In this document: piece after piece, positions 1-13,488 of the stretch
How positions within the stretch are numbered: position 1 is the stretch's first letter
Layout of the letters: every line of letters starts with the position of its first letter
Source of the DNA: Acanthochlamys bracteata
Taxonomy: Eukaryota; Streptophyta; Magnoliopsida; Pandanales; Velloziaceae
DNA: 64,000 bases
Reading direction: 5' to 3'
NCBI GenBank assembly: GCA_019914995.1
Contig: CM034137.1
Span: forward strand, 1,178,001-1,242,000
The notes under the pieces: generated by a model
The model's database searches: none
What the model saw: the letters and a program-made list of their open reading frames with translations, nothing else
What the model was told of the DNA's origin: nothing
Program-made: the position numbers and the translations under genes

Positions 1-345
1 TTAATAACAAAATCATCTATAACTTTATTTGACTCAGATGTGTCTAACAACAGTTCGATTATTTCGAATTTTTTTTTTTCAAAATTTAATATTGATATTT
101 ATATATTTTTATTATTAATTCAAAAAAAATTTTATTAAAATTTTAGTTTAATTATCACTTTTAATTTTGTTTATCAAATTCTATTTCTCGCTAAATTTTA
201 CTTTCACAAAATTTATTTTACATAATTAAATATAGGTAATACAAAAAACGTTACGAAATAACGTAACATATATGGTAGATTTAAAAACTATATTGATATA
301 TAGTAACGACATAATTGTTGTAATAATTTTTTCTGAGAATTTTAT

Positions 346-696
346 TTGCATCATTCATATTTTGCATTGGCAAAAATAAAGCTTACATGTTGTAATCTTT
401 CTATAGAAAAGAATTATCATATGACTTCAATGCAAATCTCTTGCATAAGATTTGGTTATAACATTTCTAGTAATAAATATTTCAGTGAGTTTTTCGGTTC
501 CTTTCAGAACCAGTGTCTGTTATCTGATTATAACAAAGAAATAAATGGAAAGACTGCAATCAATCAAAGAACTTGGCATGATGTTGTTATCAAAGAAGAG
601 CTGATTAGATCTTCTCCGTTACAAGAATTTCAAACTTATAGTCAAGAAATGGAATCAAATCTCCTCGATGATTTAAAAAGCTGGATCATATCTTAG
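346..696 (+). other. Unrecognised coding-like block (possible 3' exon or gene remnant)
   Basis: An open frame of 116 codons stands out from very AT-rich surroundings by a more protein-like composition, mostly in its second half (residues 45-116). It could be the last exon of a gene entering from the left: a possible acceptor (ttcag) lies near 484, and the frame closes with TAG at 694-696. I recognise no domain. It may equally be a decayed gene fragment or chance. Confidence 0.2.
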
Positions 697-2130
697 TATG
701 GTTTCTTAGAATTAACTCCATAATTTTTTTCTGCAGCTCTTTTAAGAACTCTTTTTGCCTCTTACGTAAAAGCACTTTAATTTGGATTACTTCCACTTCA
801 GCTCTTTCTTCTTTTTAGGTATTCCCATTCAGAAACTATTTTCTCGAAAATTTCCGAAAGAACAGGTGATTGGGATATAACTTAAATAATTTTGGTATTC
901 GTTATAATTATTTTGATTTAATATATATCAAACTGAAATGTATGATGGCAACCACAAGTTTTCAAAATATACTATAAAGTCAAATGACCAGTAAACTCTT
1001 AGTGCGTGTTTTAATTATATAAAAATAAATTTCATAAAATTAAATTTCATAAATATAAACTACAATAAAAAATAAATTCTACGGACTAACAAGGCATCAT
1101 ATGTATTCTATTGAGCTTCTAAATCAAGTTAAATTCGAACTAACAGCGAAGCAATTGAAAATGGTACAAATAAAAATAAAAAGACTAGTTGAATTTGCTG
1201 CGTACGAGTTAATAACGGACGGGTTGGATTTTCGGATAAATACATGAGCTAGCTAGCCAACTTGATGTGGGCTAGCATTTTGCTTAGGCTAGACAAATGG
1301 ATTCTGTTGCGATAGACTTAATAGTTTATATTTTTTAATAGTCAAATTATATATATTTATATAAATCAAATATTAATCTTAAGTGATTGATTAATAATTT
1401 TAATATGAAATCAATCCTACATATATGTTAATTAACTGAAGTATTAGTGCATTAATTCATGTGCGATTATTGAATTAATGCGACAAGATATTAATTAATT
1501 TAATAGTTTTGTTAACGTAAATAGTATCCAAAGTAAAATCTAGCCCTTTTATAGAAAACTAAGCCTAATATTGCTTTCAATTATAACTAATATCTACGTG
1601 ACAAGATTTTTGTGAATATGAAATTGTGAAGTCAAATATTCCTAAAGTAATAAGTTTATAATCAGCCAAACCGATCAACCGAAATTAGGAATCCGTTCCT
1701 GTAATTCCTTAAATCCAGAATAAGAAATTGATGAATTTGCTTTTATGTTCGAAATAATTATTATTATTTTTGTCAATTTGTTGATTTAGTTGTGTAGTTG
1801 TGTTATTTTTATTTTTGTCCCGAAAAATTGTCTGGATTTCTATTTGCAAAATTTACTTCATAACCAGTAACACATGTTTTTGACAATCATATCCCCGCTA
1901 TTAGATAGCAATTAAATTCACCTGATTAGAATACAACCAACAAGTTAATTAACTGTAATTGATTAATATTAACGTTCTTGAGTATACTTAAAGTTAATTA
2001 ATCTAAGACAGTTTTTTCCTTTTGCTTTTTCTTCTTCTTCCGTGCTCTAGCAAGCCTTGTGTAGTTGTGTTAGACAACTCTCTCTCTCTCTCTCTCCCAC
2101 CGCCCACCCACGTTAATTTTCTCCTCTTCC
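697..2130. other. AT-rich intergenic region upstream of CKX
   Basis: No gene is visible on either strand. The stretch is AT-rich with many TTAATTAA-type motifs. It should contain the distal promoter of the cytokinin oxidase gene that follows. I see no clear transposon ends. Confidence 0.5.
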
Positions 2131-2145
2131 TTCTCCACTATATAA
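2076..2145 (+). promoter_or_regulatory. Core promoter of the CKX gene: CT microsatellite and TATA box
   Basis: A pyrimidine microsatellite (CT repeat, about 2076-2098) is followed by a good TATA box, TATATAA, at 2139-2145. This is about 97 bases before the CKX start codon at 2242, a normal spacing for a plant promoter with a short leader. CT tracts near plant transcription starts are common. The assignment rests on motif and spacing only. Confidence 0.55.
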
Positions 2146-2241
2146 ACACCATCTTAACTACTACGTTCTCTTTAAACATTGCAACAATAATCAATAATTC
2201 AATGGTCTTCTGTTAAAATTCTGGATCATCATTTCAGTTCC

Positions 2242-4510
<2,269 letters not shown>

Positions 4511-5600
4511 GCTACAACATGCATGCAATAACAGTTCTTTCTTCAAATCAGCAGTTTTAGAACTTACAGAAAAATTTTAGCCTGCTTTTGTTACTTATCT
4601 GTTATTAACGCGTAATATATAGTTTTGACTGTGTAATGTTATAATTATACTGAGTTTTTGCTGAGCAATAAATATTCCAAGTTCCAACTTGTCGAGAAAT
4701 GAAAGCAAAAGATTTTCTGGATTTTGTTTTGAAATGCATATGCCATGCATGCATGCAATTCCTGTGGCTATTGAATTGAAAGTGAAGTTGGAACCAATGA
4801 TGGTGATGAACATCAACATCTTAGAAACTAGAAACCTAATCAGTCACAAACAAATTTATCAATCAATAACATAGCATCTGTTCCTTAAAGATAGGAGAAA
4901 ATCTTTCAACGACATGCAACGTGCGATGACAGATAAGATGATCTTCTTTTTTTTTTTGCTTGCAATCTTTGTTGTATGATTATGAGTTTTGCAATCTTAT
5001 GCAGCTGTTTCTTGTACAAATTGTTTCTTTGTACAATTTTTTCTTGTAAATTTTTGGTACAAATAAATTTTTTATTAAAAATTTTGATGTATTATTTAAA
5101 TAATGATTCATTAGTGGAATAAAATTTTCTGGAGAAGGAACTCATGTAAATATTCTTAAGATGTTATGACATTAAAATACAAACTTTCATGATAAATATC
5201 ATCAGTAATAATTAAGAAACTAGCTTAGATAGAAATTAGACCAAGTTGTGCCATTTTCTCGAATTAGAAGTGTTCCAATCTCCTTTCTCTAAATGATAAT
5301 TGTAACTTAATCTCATTTGACAATTTGAAATATAGGTTTTCAAATTTCTTGCTGTTTAATTTATTTTTAGAAATTTATTCCTTTTCTTGTTAGAAAATAG
5401 AAATATTTTTAATCTTTTGTTGGTTAATGGATTGGGCTTATCTTAATCGGCGTAGTTAGCCCATTAGTGTCGATGGGCATGAACCAAATTGACCAAGTTA
5501 ATTGCGGACCCTATTCCAATGCAAATGAAGAAGAGGACAAAAAAAAGACTGAACTGAACTAGAAAGGGAAGTTGAACTCCGGCGAGAGACAGGAAGAAGA
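4511..5600. other. Intergenic: CKX 3' region and phytoceramidase promoter
   Basis: No coding potential recognised. It holds the presumed CKX 3' UTR, an overlapping CATGCATG (RY-like) cluster near 4743-4757, and AT-rich DNA. The last 150 bases become GC-richer and are the likely promoter and leader of the gene starting at 5601. Confidence 0.5.
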
Positions 5601-8093
5601 ATGCTGCAGCCGGCGAGCCCAACGGCCGGGGAACAACATAAACCGTACACGTGGCAATATTATTCACCACTGATGCGGCGGGATAATCGGTTACGTGCGG
5701 GCTTCGCTGTGTCGGGATTGTGTTTGCTTCTGTTTATTGTTACCCCACGCGTGCCGCAATCTCCCGCACACCATCTGTTCGCTGATATGCGCAACTTATT
5801 AGGTTATCAATTTCAACGATCTCTCTTTTATGAGAACTCTGTTCTGGAATACTGTTTTGTGTTGAGAAGATTATCGGTGGATTCATACTGTAGGTGTTCC
5901 GAACACGATCAACGTTCTCACTAGCTTCCCTTTCTTGCTCGTTGGTGTGCCCGCTCTGGTTTTCTGCCTCACCGGTGGTTGCTTCGCGATAAGGTTTAAT
6001 GCTTTCATGTGTGATCTGCTTGCTTTATTCGATTTTCAATATGTTTTATTGAAAAATAACTGGATCATTGAACAATTGGGTAGTTTTTATTGTTTAAATT
6101 TACTATTAATTGGCGGCTTCAAAATTACATCTTACTGTGTTTACCTATTACCTAGTTGGTGTTTGTACTTACTCCTATTTTGTAGTAACGAAGACACAGC
6201 TGCGTAGATAATTAATGAGGAAAGGCGGCCTTATTTGCTTTGTGTCGCTAGTTGGTGACTTCATTATGCATGTATGATTAGCTTTGTAGCTTCCTTGCCG
6301 TAATCCCAAATTTTTTCTTCGTAGTAGCAGGATGGCACAAATATTGCCTTATTACATAGGTTCAATGCTCATTGTCCAGTAGGCACTCAAGAAGCTAGTC
6401 TTAAATACAAGATTGACCATTTTGCTTTAATGTATTATCAGCTCAAAAGGGGAGAAATGGGGTTGGACATTGTACTTTGCGGGTATTTCAGCTGCTGCTT
6501 TTGGTTCTGCCTATTACCATATTAAGCCAGATGATGATCGTGTATATTGGGATAGACTGCCGGTACATCTTTCTTTGCTTTGTTTCGTCTTTAGACATTA
6601 CAAATGCATCTAAAAGTATGTCTAATTTAAAGTCAAACTCAGTCCACAAGGATCTTACACTTCTGCTGTAGTGAATTAGAATGTGCATTGTCATTAGGTC
6701 TATTTTAAACGGACTGTTGATTCATTTTGCACTGGAGGTATTCGTGGAAAGTATTTGATGGACATAACTAATAGACTGCGATGTCATTACATTAATTACG
6801 GATGGTACATAGACCTTTCACCATAAGTAGATCTGCAATTTTCTGATGGTGATTGTGTGGGATTTCTGTTCAGGGCTTTTGATTGTACAATACAGATTTT
6901 TTTTTGCCTAACTAAAGTAAATTCAAGCCTTTTAACATTGTAATGCAAACTCAGATAAGGAATTTACGCACTAACAGTAATCCCATTTAGTGCCACTGAC
7001 TTCTGACTTTATGGACTTTCTAAATCATTGTCGAAAGCAATATATTTCAAATGAAATCCTGTCAGCTGTTTTAGCATCAGTAAGAAAATATAAGTTATGC
7101 AGATAATGATTTCAACGGCTTCACTCTTATCAACATTAGTTATTGAACGAGTAGATGACCAGACTGGGACGACTTGCTTGTTTTCACTTGTGGCATTTGC
7201 TCTGGTCAGTGTTGCATATGAAAGGTAATTGTGTTCCTTTCTTGAACTGTTGGTGGCACACTGCAGAAGAAGTATGAGTTTTTCACTAACCATCTTATTT
7301 ACTGCAGGATCTTCAATGATCTTCGGTTGTCCATGTTACTGTACTTTGTCTCACCTATTGTAATTCTTGCAATTATAATCTTGCTGCCTCCAAAGTACTC
7401 TCACTCAAGGCTTTGGTTGTGGGCTGCAGGTCAGGCTTTTATCTTTGTTCCACTTTCCAAAGCAAAATGCCAACGTTTTGCAGTTTATTACTAGGTCGAG
7501 CGGACTAGACTTTTCCTAAGTGTAATGCTTCTATTGTATATAATGTCTTCAACATTACTTCATGTAAATCAAGTCTTTTTATGATATTATATAATTCATT
7601 ATTTTGGGAGGTGCTGATGTTACACGATGTGTCATACAGTTACCCAATTGATTCATCAGAGTAGGTAGTCACTTTGCTCAACTTAAAAGCGTCATGATTT
7701 AACTGAATACTCTAGATAGCACCTGATTTATATATATGGTGTATTTATAATTTTATTGTCTTTTAACTCTTCCTGTAGGATTCTACCTTTTGTCCAGATT
7801 TGAAGCTATTTCTGACAGCAGAGTTTATAACGTAAACCACTACATCATCAGCGGCCATTCTTTGGAGCATTTATGTTTAGTCATGGGTGCGCTAATTCTA
7901 GCTATGATGTTGTGGCTTAGAAGTATCAGAATTGTCAGGTTTATTAAATTAATCTTTCTGTTTTCCAACTAGAAACTTATACTTGATTCTTCACAGAATG
8001 CAATACTTATGGAGGCTGTTGTTAAACTTTGAAAGTGTTCATGAGTTTGCAATTTGATTTCGGATGTTGTTTTCCTCTTTCAGGGATTCTTGA
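5601..8093 (+). CDS. Alkaline phytoceramidase (aPHC) family membrane protein, seven exons, 278 aa
   Basis: Member of the alkaline ceramidase (CREST) family, multi-pass enzymes of the ER/Golgi that release sphingoid base and fatty acid from ceramides. Exons: 5601-5802, 5894-5993, 6442-6562, 7103-7224, 7308-7429, 7779-7938 and 8084-8093; the phases join to 279 codons with the stop. The last exon adds only three codons. Family landmarks: DMRNLLGVPNTINVLTSFPF (about residues 62-81); SAYYHIKPDDDRVYWDRLP, with the conserved Ser, His and Asp of the metal site; and HYIISGHSLEHL, with the HxxxH pair. Several hydrophobic segments fit about seven membrane spans. I recall the At5g11870 group as the plant relative. 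It is distinct from the classical AtACER type. Catalytic residues look present. The start was chosen as the first ATG of a hydrophilic, GC-rich leader in frame with the conserved part. Confidence 0.9.
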
Positions 8094-8575
8094 GGAACTC
8101 AGGTACACTATCAACGAAGGACTTGGCCAATGGCCCCATCTTCCATTATTCTGCTCGAGTATTACAAGAGCATAGTTAATTAAGATATCACAACTGCTGT
8201 CGAAGGACTGGAGCTTTCGAGAACTTGCATCAAGTGTCAATGCATTTGTCCATCACTTTATTGTTTCAGTTAGCAATCAGCACTTGTGGTTTGCTGTAAC
8301 AATCCAATGAATTTGTCTCATTCTTGCTGTAAATTTGAACTGAACTACGTCTTATTGAAGCGACAAAAGTTTCACACTCCTGGGAACTTTGTCAATTGGT
8401 CTCCCAATCCCATGTAATTTTTGTTTCCTATTTAATCTAAACATGCCTGCGAAAGAACTGATCCCATTGTTGTGAGCGATGTACTATCACTACTGAAGTT
8501 ATACGTTCAATCCGTATCGTTGCGTTCGCAATGGTTAATAGAGTCTTGCGCTCGATAAGTATTCCCCTTTAGAAC

Positions 8576-8602
8576 AACGCGTACCACAAACAGGTACGCG
8601 TT
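8576..8602. repeat. Perfect 10-bp inverted repeat with 7-nt spacer
   Basis: AACGCGTACC at 8576-8585 is followed after seven bases by its exact reverse complement GGTACGCGTT at 8593-8602. It ends three bases before the 34-bp sequence duplicated from the PPR coding region. The combination resembles filler DNA left by templated repair, although a small hairpin or an operator-like site is possible. Confidence 0.7.
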
Positions 8603-8605
8603 CCT

Positions 8606-8639
8606 GACTGTCCGCGAGAAGCGTTATGTATTTATTCCC
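8606..8639 (+). repeat. 34-bp direct repeat, upstream copy
   Basis: Every base of 8606-8639 matches 8965-8998, which lies inside the PPR coding sequence 359 bases downstream. The flanks differ immediately on both sides (T versus C before; A versus G after). This copy is non-coding, so it was most likely copied from the exon rather than the reverse. Confidence 0.9.
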
Positions 8640-8709
8640 AATAACTATGAAACTGTTTAATTCAAACTAATTTAATTCAAACTGCTGCTGGTTTCCCGCG
8701 CTGATCTTC

Positions 8710-10755
8710 ATGCTCACTGCCTCTTGCATAGACCATCTCCTTCAAAATTGCTCCAGTGGTCGCCAGGCTAAACAGCTCCACGCTCAGTTACTTCTCCACT
8801 TCTCCGACACCTTCCTTCACTCCTCTGCCTTCGTCTTTGTTCGCCTTATCTCCGTCTACAGCCGCTTCAATCTTCTCTCTGACGCCTTGAGTGTCTTCCG
8901 TTCCACTCCACAACCGCATAATTCTCTTCTGTGGAACTCCATTCTTCGCGCTAACCTCTCCCACGACTGTCCGCGAGAAGCGTTATGTATTTATTCCCGT
9001 ATGAGATCGGTTGCTGCTGCTATTCCTGACTGTTTCACTTACCCGTTAGCCATCCGTGCTGCTGAAGGCGATTTGTGTGCTTGTCGTTCTGTTCATGGCC
9101 AAACTGTGGTGGCTGGCTTTCACAAGCACTTACACGTGGGTAATGAGCTGGTGGTGATGTACGGGAAATCGAGTCAGATGGAATTGGCGAGGAAGGTGTT
9201 TGATGGAATGCCTCTGAGGAATATTGTGTCCTGGAACACTTTGCTTTCTGGCTTCTCTCTGAATTGTGATTGTGAAAGGGCTCTCGGTACTTTTAGGCAG
9301 ATGGAAGTTTTGGGGCCCTCACCAAACTCTGTTACGTGGACTTCGTTGCTCTCTGCGCATGCTCGGTGTGGAAAGCATGAAAATGTCATCCTCTTGTTCG
9401 ATGAGATGAGGGCAAAAGGTGTTGCGCCAACACCGGAAGGAGTTGCCGTGGCTTTGTCGGTTTGTCCTTACGTGCGAGATACACCATTGGTTAAAGGGGA
9501 AAAAATCCACGGGTATGTTGTTAAATGTGGATTTCAAGGTTACAGTTTTGTTAGAAACTCGCTCATATGCATTTATGGCAAGCTTGGGAGCACAGAGGAC
9601 TCAGAGGTTTTGTTTACTGAGACGAAAGATAAGACATTGGTGAGCTGGAATGCTTTGATTTCGAGCTATGCAGCTGCTGGCTTATGCAATGAAGCATATG
9701 ATGTCTTTGCTCAACTGGAGAGAGAAGGCAAGACTGCTCCTGATTTGGTAAGTTGGAGTGCAGTGATTGGTGGATTTGCTACTCAAGGAATGGTAGAGCA
9801 GTCTCTGGAGCTTTTCCAAAGAATGCTTAGAGTAGGCATCATGCCAAATTGCATCACAATAGTCACTGCCTTGATGGCTTGCGCCGCGTTGTCGTCGTTG
9901 AGATTGGGTAAAGAGATTCATGGTCACACAATCAGATTACTGACAGACAGAAATATATTAGTAGGCAACGGTTTGATCAACATGTACACAAAGAGCGGAA
10001 GTGTCAGATATGGGCATAGAGTCTTTGACACGATCAAGAACAAGGACTTGGTAACGTGGAATTCAATGATTACAGGCTATGGGATGCACGGGCTATGCAA
10101 TAGTGCACTTGATACATTCAACAACATGATTCAGGATGGTGTTGTGCCTGACGAGATCACCTTCGTTTCTCTATTATCTGCTTGCGTTCATGCAGGCCGT
10201 GTCTCTGAAGGTCGTAAGTTATTTGATCAGATGGTAAACAAGTACAATATTTCTCCATGGGTGGAGCACTATGCATGCATGGTAGACCTTCTGGCTCGCG
10301 CTGGCTTGCTTAAAGAAGCAAATGATCTCATAGAGAACATGCCGATGAAGCCCAATGCTTGTGTTTGGGGCGCACTTCTCAACTCTTGCAGGGTACATGG
10401 CAACACAGCCATGGCCGAGGATTCTGCTGCAAAAGCTTTTGGGCTTGAAACAGAAGCCACAGGTAATTACATGCTTCTGTCAAACATTTATGCCGCATTA
10501 GGGCTGTGGGAGGATTCACGCAAAGTGAGAGCTACCACAAAAGCGAAAGGCTTGAAGAAGAATCCAGGGCACAGTTGGATTGAGGTGAAGAAAAATGTTC
10601 ATGTCTTCTCATCAGGATCTGCATCACCTATTGGAGCCGAGGGACTCGAAGTTCTCGACAGTTTGAACTCGATCATGGAGATCGATACCGTTGCGCCTGA
10701 GCAGACATTGTCTTTCCATAGCTTAGACAAAAAAAAGAGTGCTAACAGCAAGTAG
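8710..10755 (+). CDS. PLS-class pentatricopeptide repeat protein with E-type C-terminus, 681 aa, intronless
   Basis: Organelle RNA-binding protein: PPR repeats read single-stranded RNA, and the E-type tail is found in proteins that support C-to-U editing or other processing of plastid or mitochondrial transcripts. The frame is a single exon, as is usual for this family. Typical repeat phrases recur along it: VSWNTLLSGFS (about residue 172), VTWTSLLSAHARCGK (202), VSWNALISSYAAAGL (310), VSWSAVIGGFATQGM (347) and VTWNSMITGYGMHGL (449). The C-terminal part has the E/E+ hallmarks: ACMVDLLARAGLLKEA, MKPNACVWGALLNSC, GNYMLLSNIYA and KNPGHSWIEVKKNVHVF (about 518-636). No DYW cytidine deaminase domain follows. 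From memory it resembles Arabidopsis At1g17630. A start upstream of 8710 is not evident. Codons 86-96 coincide with the 34-bp segment duplicated upstream. Confidence 0.92.
   Translation: MLTASCIDHLLQNCSSGRQAKQLHAQLLLHFSDTFLHSSAFVFVRLISVYSRFNLLSDALSVFRSTPQPHNSLLWNSILRANLSHDCPREALCIYSRMRSVAAAIPDCFTYPLAIRAAEGDLCACRSVHGQTVVAGFHKHLHVGNELVVMYGKSSQMELARKVFDGMPLRNIVSWNTLLSGFSLNCDCERALGTFRQMEVLGPSPNSVTWTSLLSAHARCGKHENVILLFDEMRAKGVAPTPEGVAVALSVCPYVRDTPLVKGEKIHGYVVKCGFQGYSFVRNSLICIYGKLGSTEDSEVLFTETKDKTLVSWNALISSYAAAGLCNEAYDVFAQLEREGKTAPDLVSWSAVIGGFATQGMVEQSLELFQRMLRVGIMPNCITIVTALMACAALSSLRLGKEIHGHTIRLLTDRNILVGNGLINMYTKSGSVRYGHRVFDTIKNKDLVTWNSMITGYGMHGLCNSALDTFNNMIQDGVVPDEITFVSLLSACVHAGRVSEGRKLFDQMVNKYNISPWVEHYACMVDLLARAGLLKEANDLIENMPMKPNACVWGALLNSCRVHGNTAMAEDSAAKAFGLETEATGNYMLLSNIYAALGLWEDSRKVRATTKAKGLKKNPGHSWIEVKKNVHVFSSGSASPIGAEGLEVLDSLNSIMEIDTVAPEQTLSFHSLDKKKSANSK
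8965..8998 (+). repeat. 34-bp direct repeat, copy inside the PPR coding sequence
   Basis: Identical to 8606-8639. Here it is in frame and encodes a normal-looking part of a PPR helix (CPREALCIYS), so this is the probable source copy. Confidence 0.9.
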
Positions 10756-11041
10756 TTCATCTGATTCGTCATGGTTATATTCTGAATCCCGATTCTTCTC
10801 ATTGCTATTTTAACTAGTGATGAAGAGGCTTTGGCAAGCATAGCGCTGGTGATGTTGTTCACTAATGGAATGATAACAATGACAATAAGCTTCGACGCTC
10901 GTTGTGAACTAGTCAAGTCGTGGGCCTATAAATCCAAATAAAATCTCAAATGGGAAGACTGACGCCGCAGCATGTCTGGAAATAGCGAGCTTTTCCCAAA
11001 GCCAAGATACATACCGTTATAATAATCTTTTCACCTTTTCT

Positions 11042-11218
11042 TTGAAAATTTCTTCATTGATTATTTTTGAAGCTCTTCGGAATCTGAGTTTTTCAGTGAT
11101 ATCTGGAAAAAGAGTTGTCATACCAAACGGCTCAGGAGAGAAGCTCGTTGGAATACTGCACGACACAGGATGCAAGGTACTTGCGATTCTCTGCCATGGT
11201 TTCGAGTTCACAAAGGTT
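11042..11218 (+). pseudogene. Orphan first exon of an alpha/beta-hydrolase (serine aminopeptidase S33-like) gene
   Basis: The translation contains RVVIPNGSGEKLVGILHDTG, then a short linker and LCHGF. This is the beginning of plant alpha/beta-hydrolase superfamily proteins, including the oxyanion-loop HGF motif. The exon ends in a plausible donor (ACAAAG then GTTCTG, junction at 11218/11219). I could not find the following exons on either strand before 13.1 kb: no GNGES turn, no GHSKGG nucleophile elbow, no downstream His motif. It is therefore probably a truncated copy or a duplicated exon carried with flanking DNA. A gene whose next exon lies beyond an unusually long intron is less likely, because the small minus-strand gene begins at 13.1 kb. 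Confidence 0.6.
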
Positions 11219-11344
11219 CTGAATTTGTTGCTTTTTGAAAGATTTTGCTTTTTTGTCGGTTTCCTTGGTTTAATGTTGGATTTTAGGAATGTTGGTCTAT
11301 TCGTCCCTGTTATTTTGCTTCTTACTTTAATGTGTTTAAGATAA

Positions 11345-13131
11345 TCCACACTATGAACCTTGATGGTGAATTGGGAAGAGGAGTCAGTTCCATTCACTTT
11401 TAGAAAATGGGTATGCTGCTTCAATGAAAAATGGATTTGTAATATTATAACTTGGGGCTCTTAGAAGTCTTCCTCAATTCAAGAGACAACTACACTACTT
11501 ACCATTAGAAAGTGAGCTAAATATTTGATCGTCCAGATAAGTTGACCAAGACGATTGCAATAACATGGTAGTCATAAGCGATTAGTACATATTCCTGGGA
11601 ATTGTGGTTAGAAAGAGTTCTACATAACGAAAATCTGAGTATGCTGCCTTTACTATTCCTTAGAAAATGTGATTGGTGAACCATTTATGAATGGACGTAC
11701 CTATAGTTTAATTTGGAATATGTATATAGGAACATTTGCTTACTTGACTCAATATATATGTAGCAAATACTTGTTAAATGTGAACTTTATCAAGCACTTA
11801 ACATTGGTTGTTGATACAAAATTCTTGGCTTAACAGATGTATAAAAAGCAGCACTAGTAAAACTAAAGTCTAGCTTAGCAAGAGCTTAGATAAGCCGTCT
11901 GTGGTAAAGACCTATATATGAAAGTTCTACTACCCAAAAAAGAAGAATTAGTTTTTCAAAAGCTACAAGAAATAACTGATAAGATTCCAAACATAAACTA
12001 TCTTAGTCAGAGAGGTAATGCATTTGGAATTGAAGTTCAATAGTACTCACGTTTCACACTGAGTCTTAACATTCGGCATGCTTCACATGCAACAGTAAAC
12101 ATTTTGCTCAACTGTTGAGAGACATGATCTGCTGCCTTGCATACACCCGAAAAAATTCAAGCAGCATGTAAATTCTTCACAGCAATACAAATATACTAAT
12201 ACATACATTCAGGTTCTAAAAAGAATATCCATGACATAAACGAAGCAATTCAACAAGCACCAGCAGTTGGCTGGAATCAAGCAATCGGAGTTGAATCATC
12301 ATCCACATTAACTCCTAAGCCTGCGTGAAATATTTGGCATGAGCAATTGTTAGGTTCAGCAGAAAACTTGAGCTAGCTATATAGAAACCTGGGAATAGAA
12401 GGTTGATTGACTTTAATGTCACTTCATAAATTGAAGTGGATAGAACACACCCTCCTAATCATGAATCAAATGTGTCTATCGAATTTATTGTCACAAAGAA
12501 TCTCTATCGAGTGCAACTTGTCTTTCTTATGTATTGACATCTTACGCTTGACAACTGAGAAGTTACATGAAAACCTGACTGACAAAAGAACCCAGAACCA
12601 CTAGCACTAATACTCAACTAATAATGTTAACATCATTCCTCACAAGCAAATGAAAGGTTGAAAAAATATATTCTGAACGCTCTAAATACAATTCTTTCAA
12701 CCTGTCATTTTAAACTAACCCATGATACTAGGAGCTTCTAGACCCCCTAAATCAAATATTTTATCCAGGAAGCAGACAATGAATACAACTTACATATTAA
12801 AATTACTTGATCAGAATGCACAAAGGTGGATTATCACGACCAGAAGCAAAATGTAAAATTGTGAAAGTTTCACATTAACACAATTTCCCAATCCTAAAAG
12901 TTAGTTCCCACAACTTTTGTCCGGAGTCGCAATCAGTAAGACATTGATACAGCAAAAACAACACAGAGAGCTAATACAATAGGGCAAAATTCTAGTGAAC
13001 ACAAATGTTCAATTCCATCATGCAACATCATGTTCGATTTGATACTACAAACAATCTGCAATTGAAACTCTAGTCTACTTGAATCCAGCTTAGCAGGAAT
13101 ACTTTAAGGAATATTCGAACCTCGACGAAAA
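11345..13131. other. Intergenic, no gene recognised
   Basis: About 1.8 kb with no supportable exon. It may contain 3' UTR or a terminal exon of the small minus-strand gene at 13132-13488, because that frame contains a possible splice donor near its end. No transposon ends or arrays are obvious. Confidence 0.45.
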
Positions 13132-13488
13132 CTAATTGTATATACCTGGAATGATTGAGGCAGTAGCGACAACGTTACTATCACCATTCTGCTGCTGCTG
13201 TTGTTCTTCGCCGAAGATAGATTTGAGGCGGTGAAGCGGAAGCGGTGCATCCTTGGGATTGGACTCAGCGACATTGAACAGATTCTGCCGTGAATCCCAG
13301 AGAGCAGTGGACATAGCACGGTTGTTGCTCCTAAGAGAAGATTTCTCCACTTCTAAAGCCTCGATCTCCCGCTGCTGTCCAGCCGATCGAGCTCCCAGCG
13401 CAACAAACGCTCCAAGAAGAAGAAGAGATACTATATGTTCTCTGTTACTGAGAATTTCTATGACCTTGTTCTTCGCAACCGCCACCAT
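13132..13488 (-). CDS. Small plant membrane protein with coiled coil and glutamine tract, 118 aa
   Basis: Short protein of unknown function. Residues about 19-36 are a hydrophobic membrane segment (HIVSLLLLGAFVALGARS) followed by the hydrophilic heptad-like stretch QQREIEALEVEKSSL. I recall this arrangement (one membrane span, then QQ-EIEALE-EK, then a PL-RLK-I-GE motif) from a family of uncharacterised plant proteins about 90-120 residues long. The LHRLKSIFGEE motif is seen near residue 86, so the match is good. A run of five glutamines follows, encoded by a CAG/CTG repeat near 13187-13205. The C-terminus is uncertain: ...CCAG|GTATAT could be a donor at about 13143, in which case the last residues come from another exon. 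It is transcribed divergently from PM-ANT1. Confidence 0.7.
   Translation of the reverse strand: MVAVAKNKVIEILSNREHIVSLLLLGAFVALGARSAGQQREIEALEVEKSSLRSNNRAMSTALWDSRQNLFNVAESNPKDAPLPLHRLKSIFGEEQQQQQNGDSNVVATASIIPGIYN

Larger units (their letters stand above)
8094..8709. other. Intergenic between phytoceramidase and PPR genes
   Basis: Contains the phytoceramidase 3' region and the PPR promoter/leader. The notable content is a 10-bp inverted repeat (8576-8585 and 8593-8602) and a 34-bp copy of PPR coding sequence (8606-8639), described separately. No further gene is seen. Confidence 0.6.
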
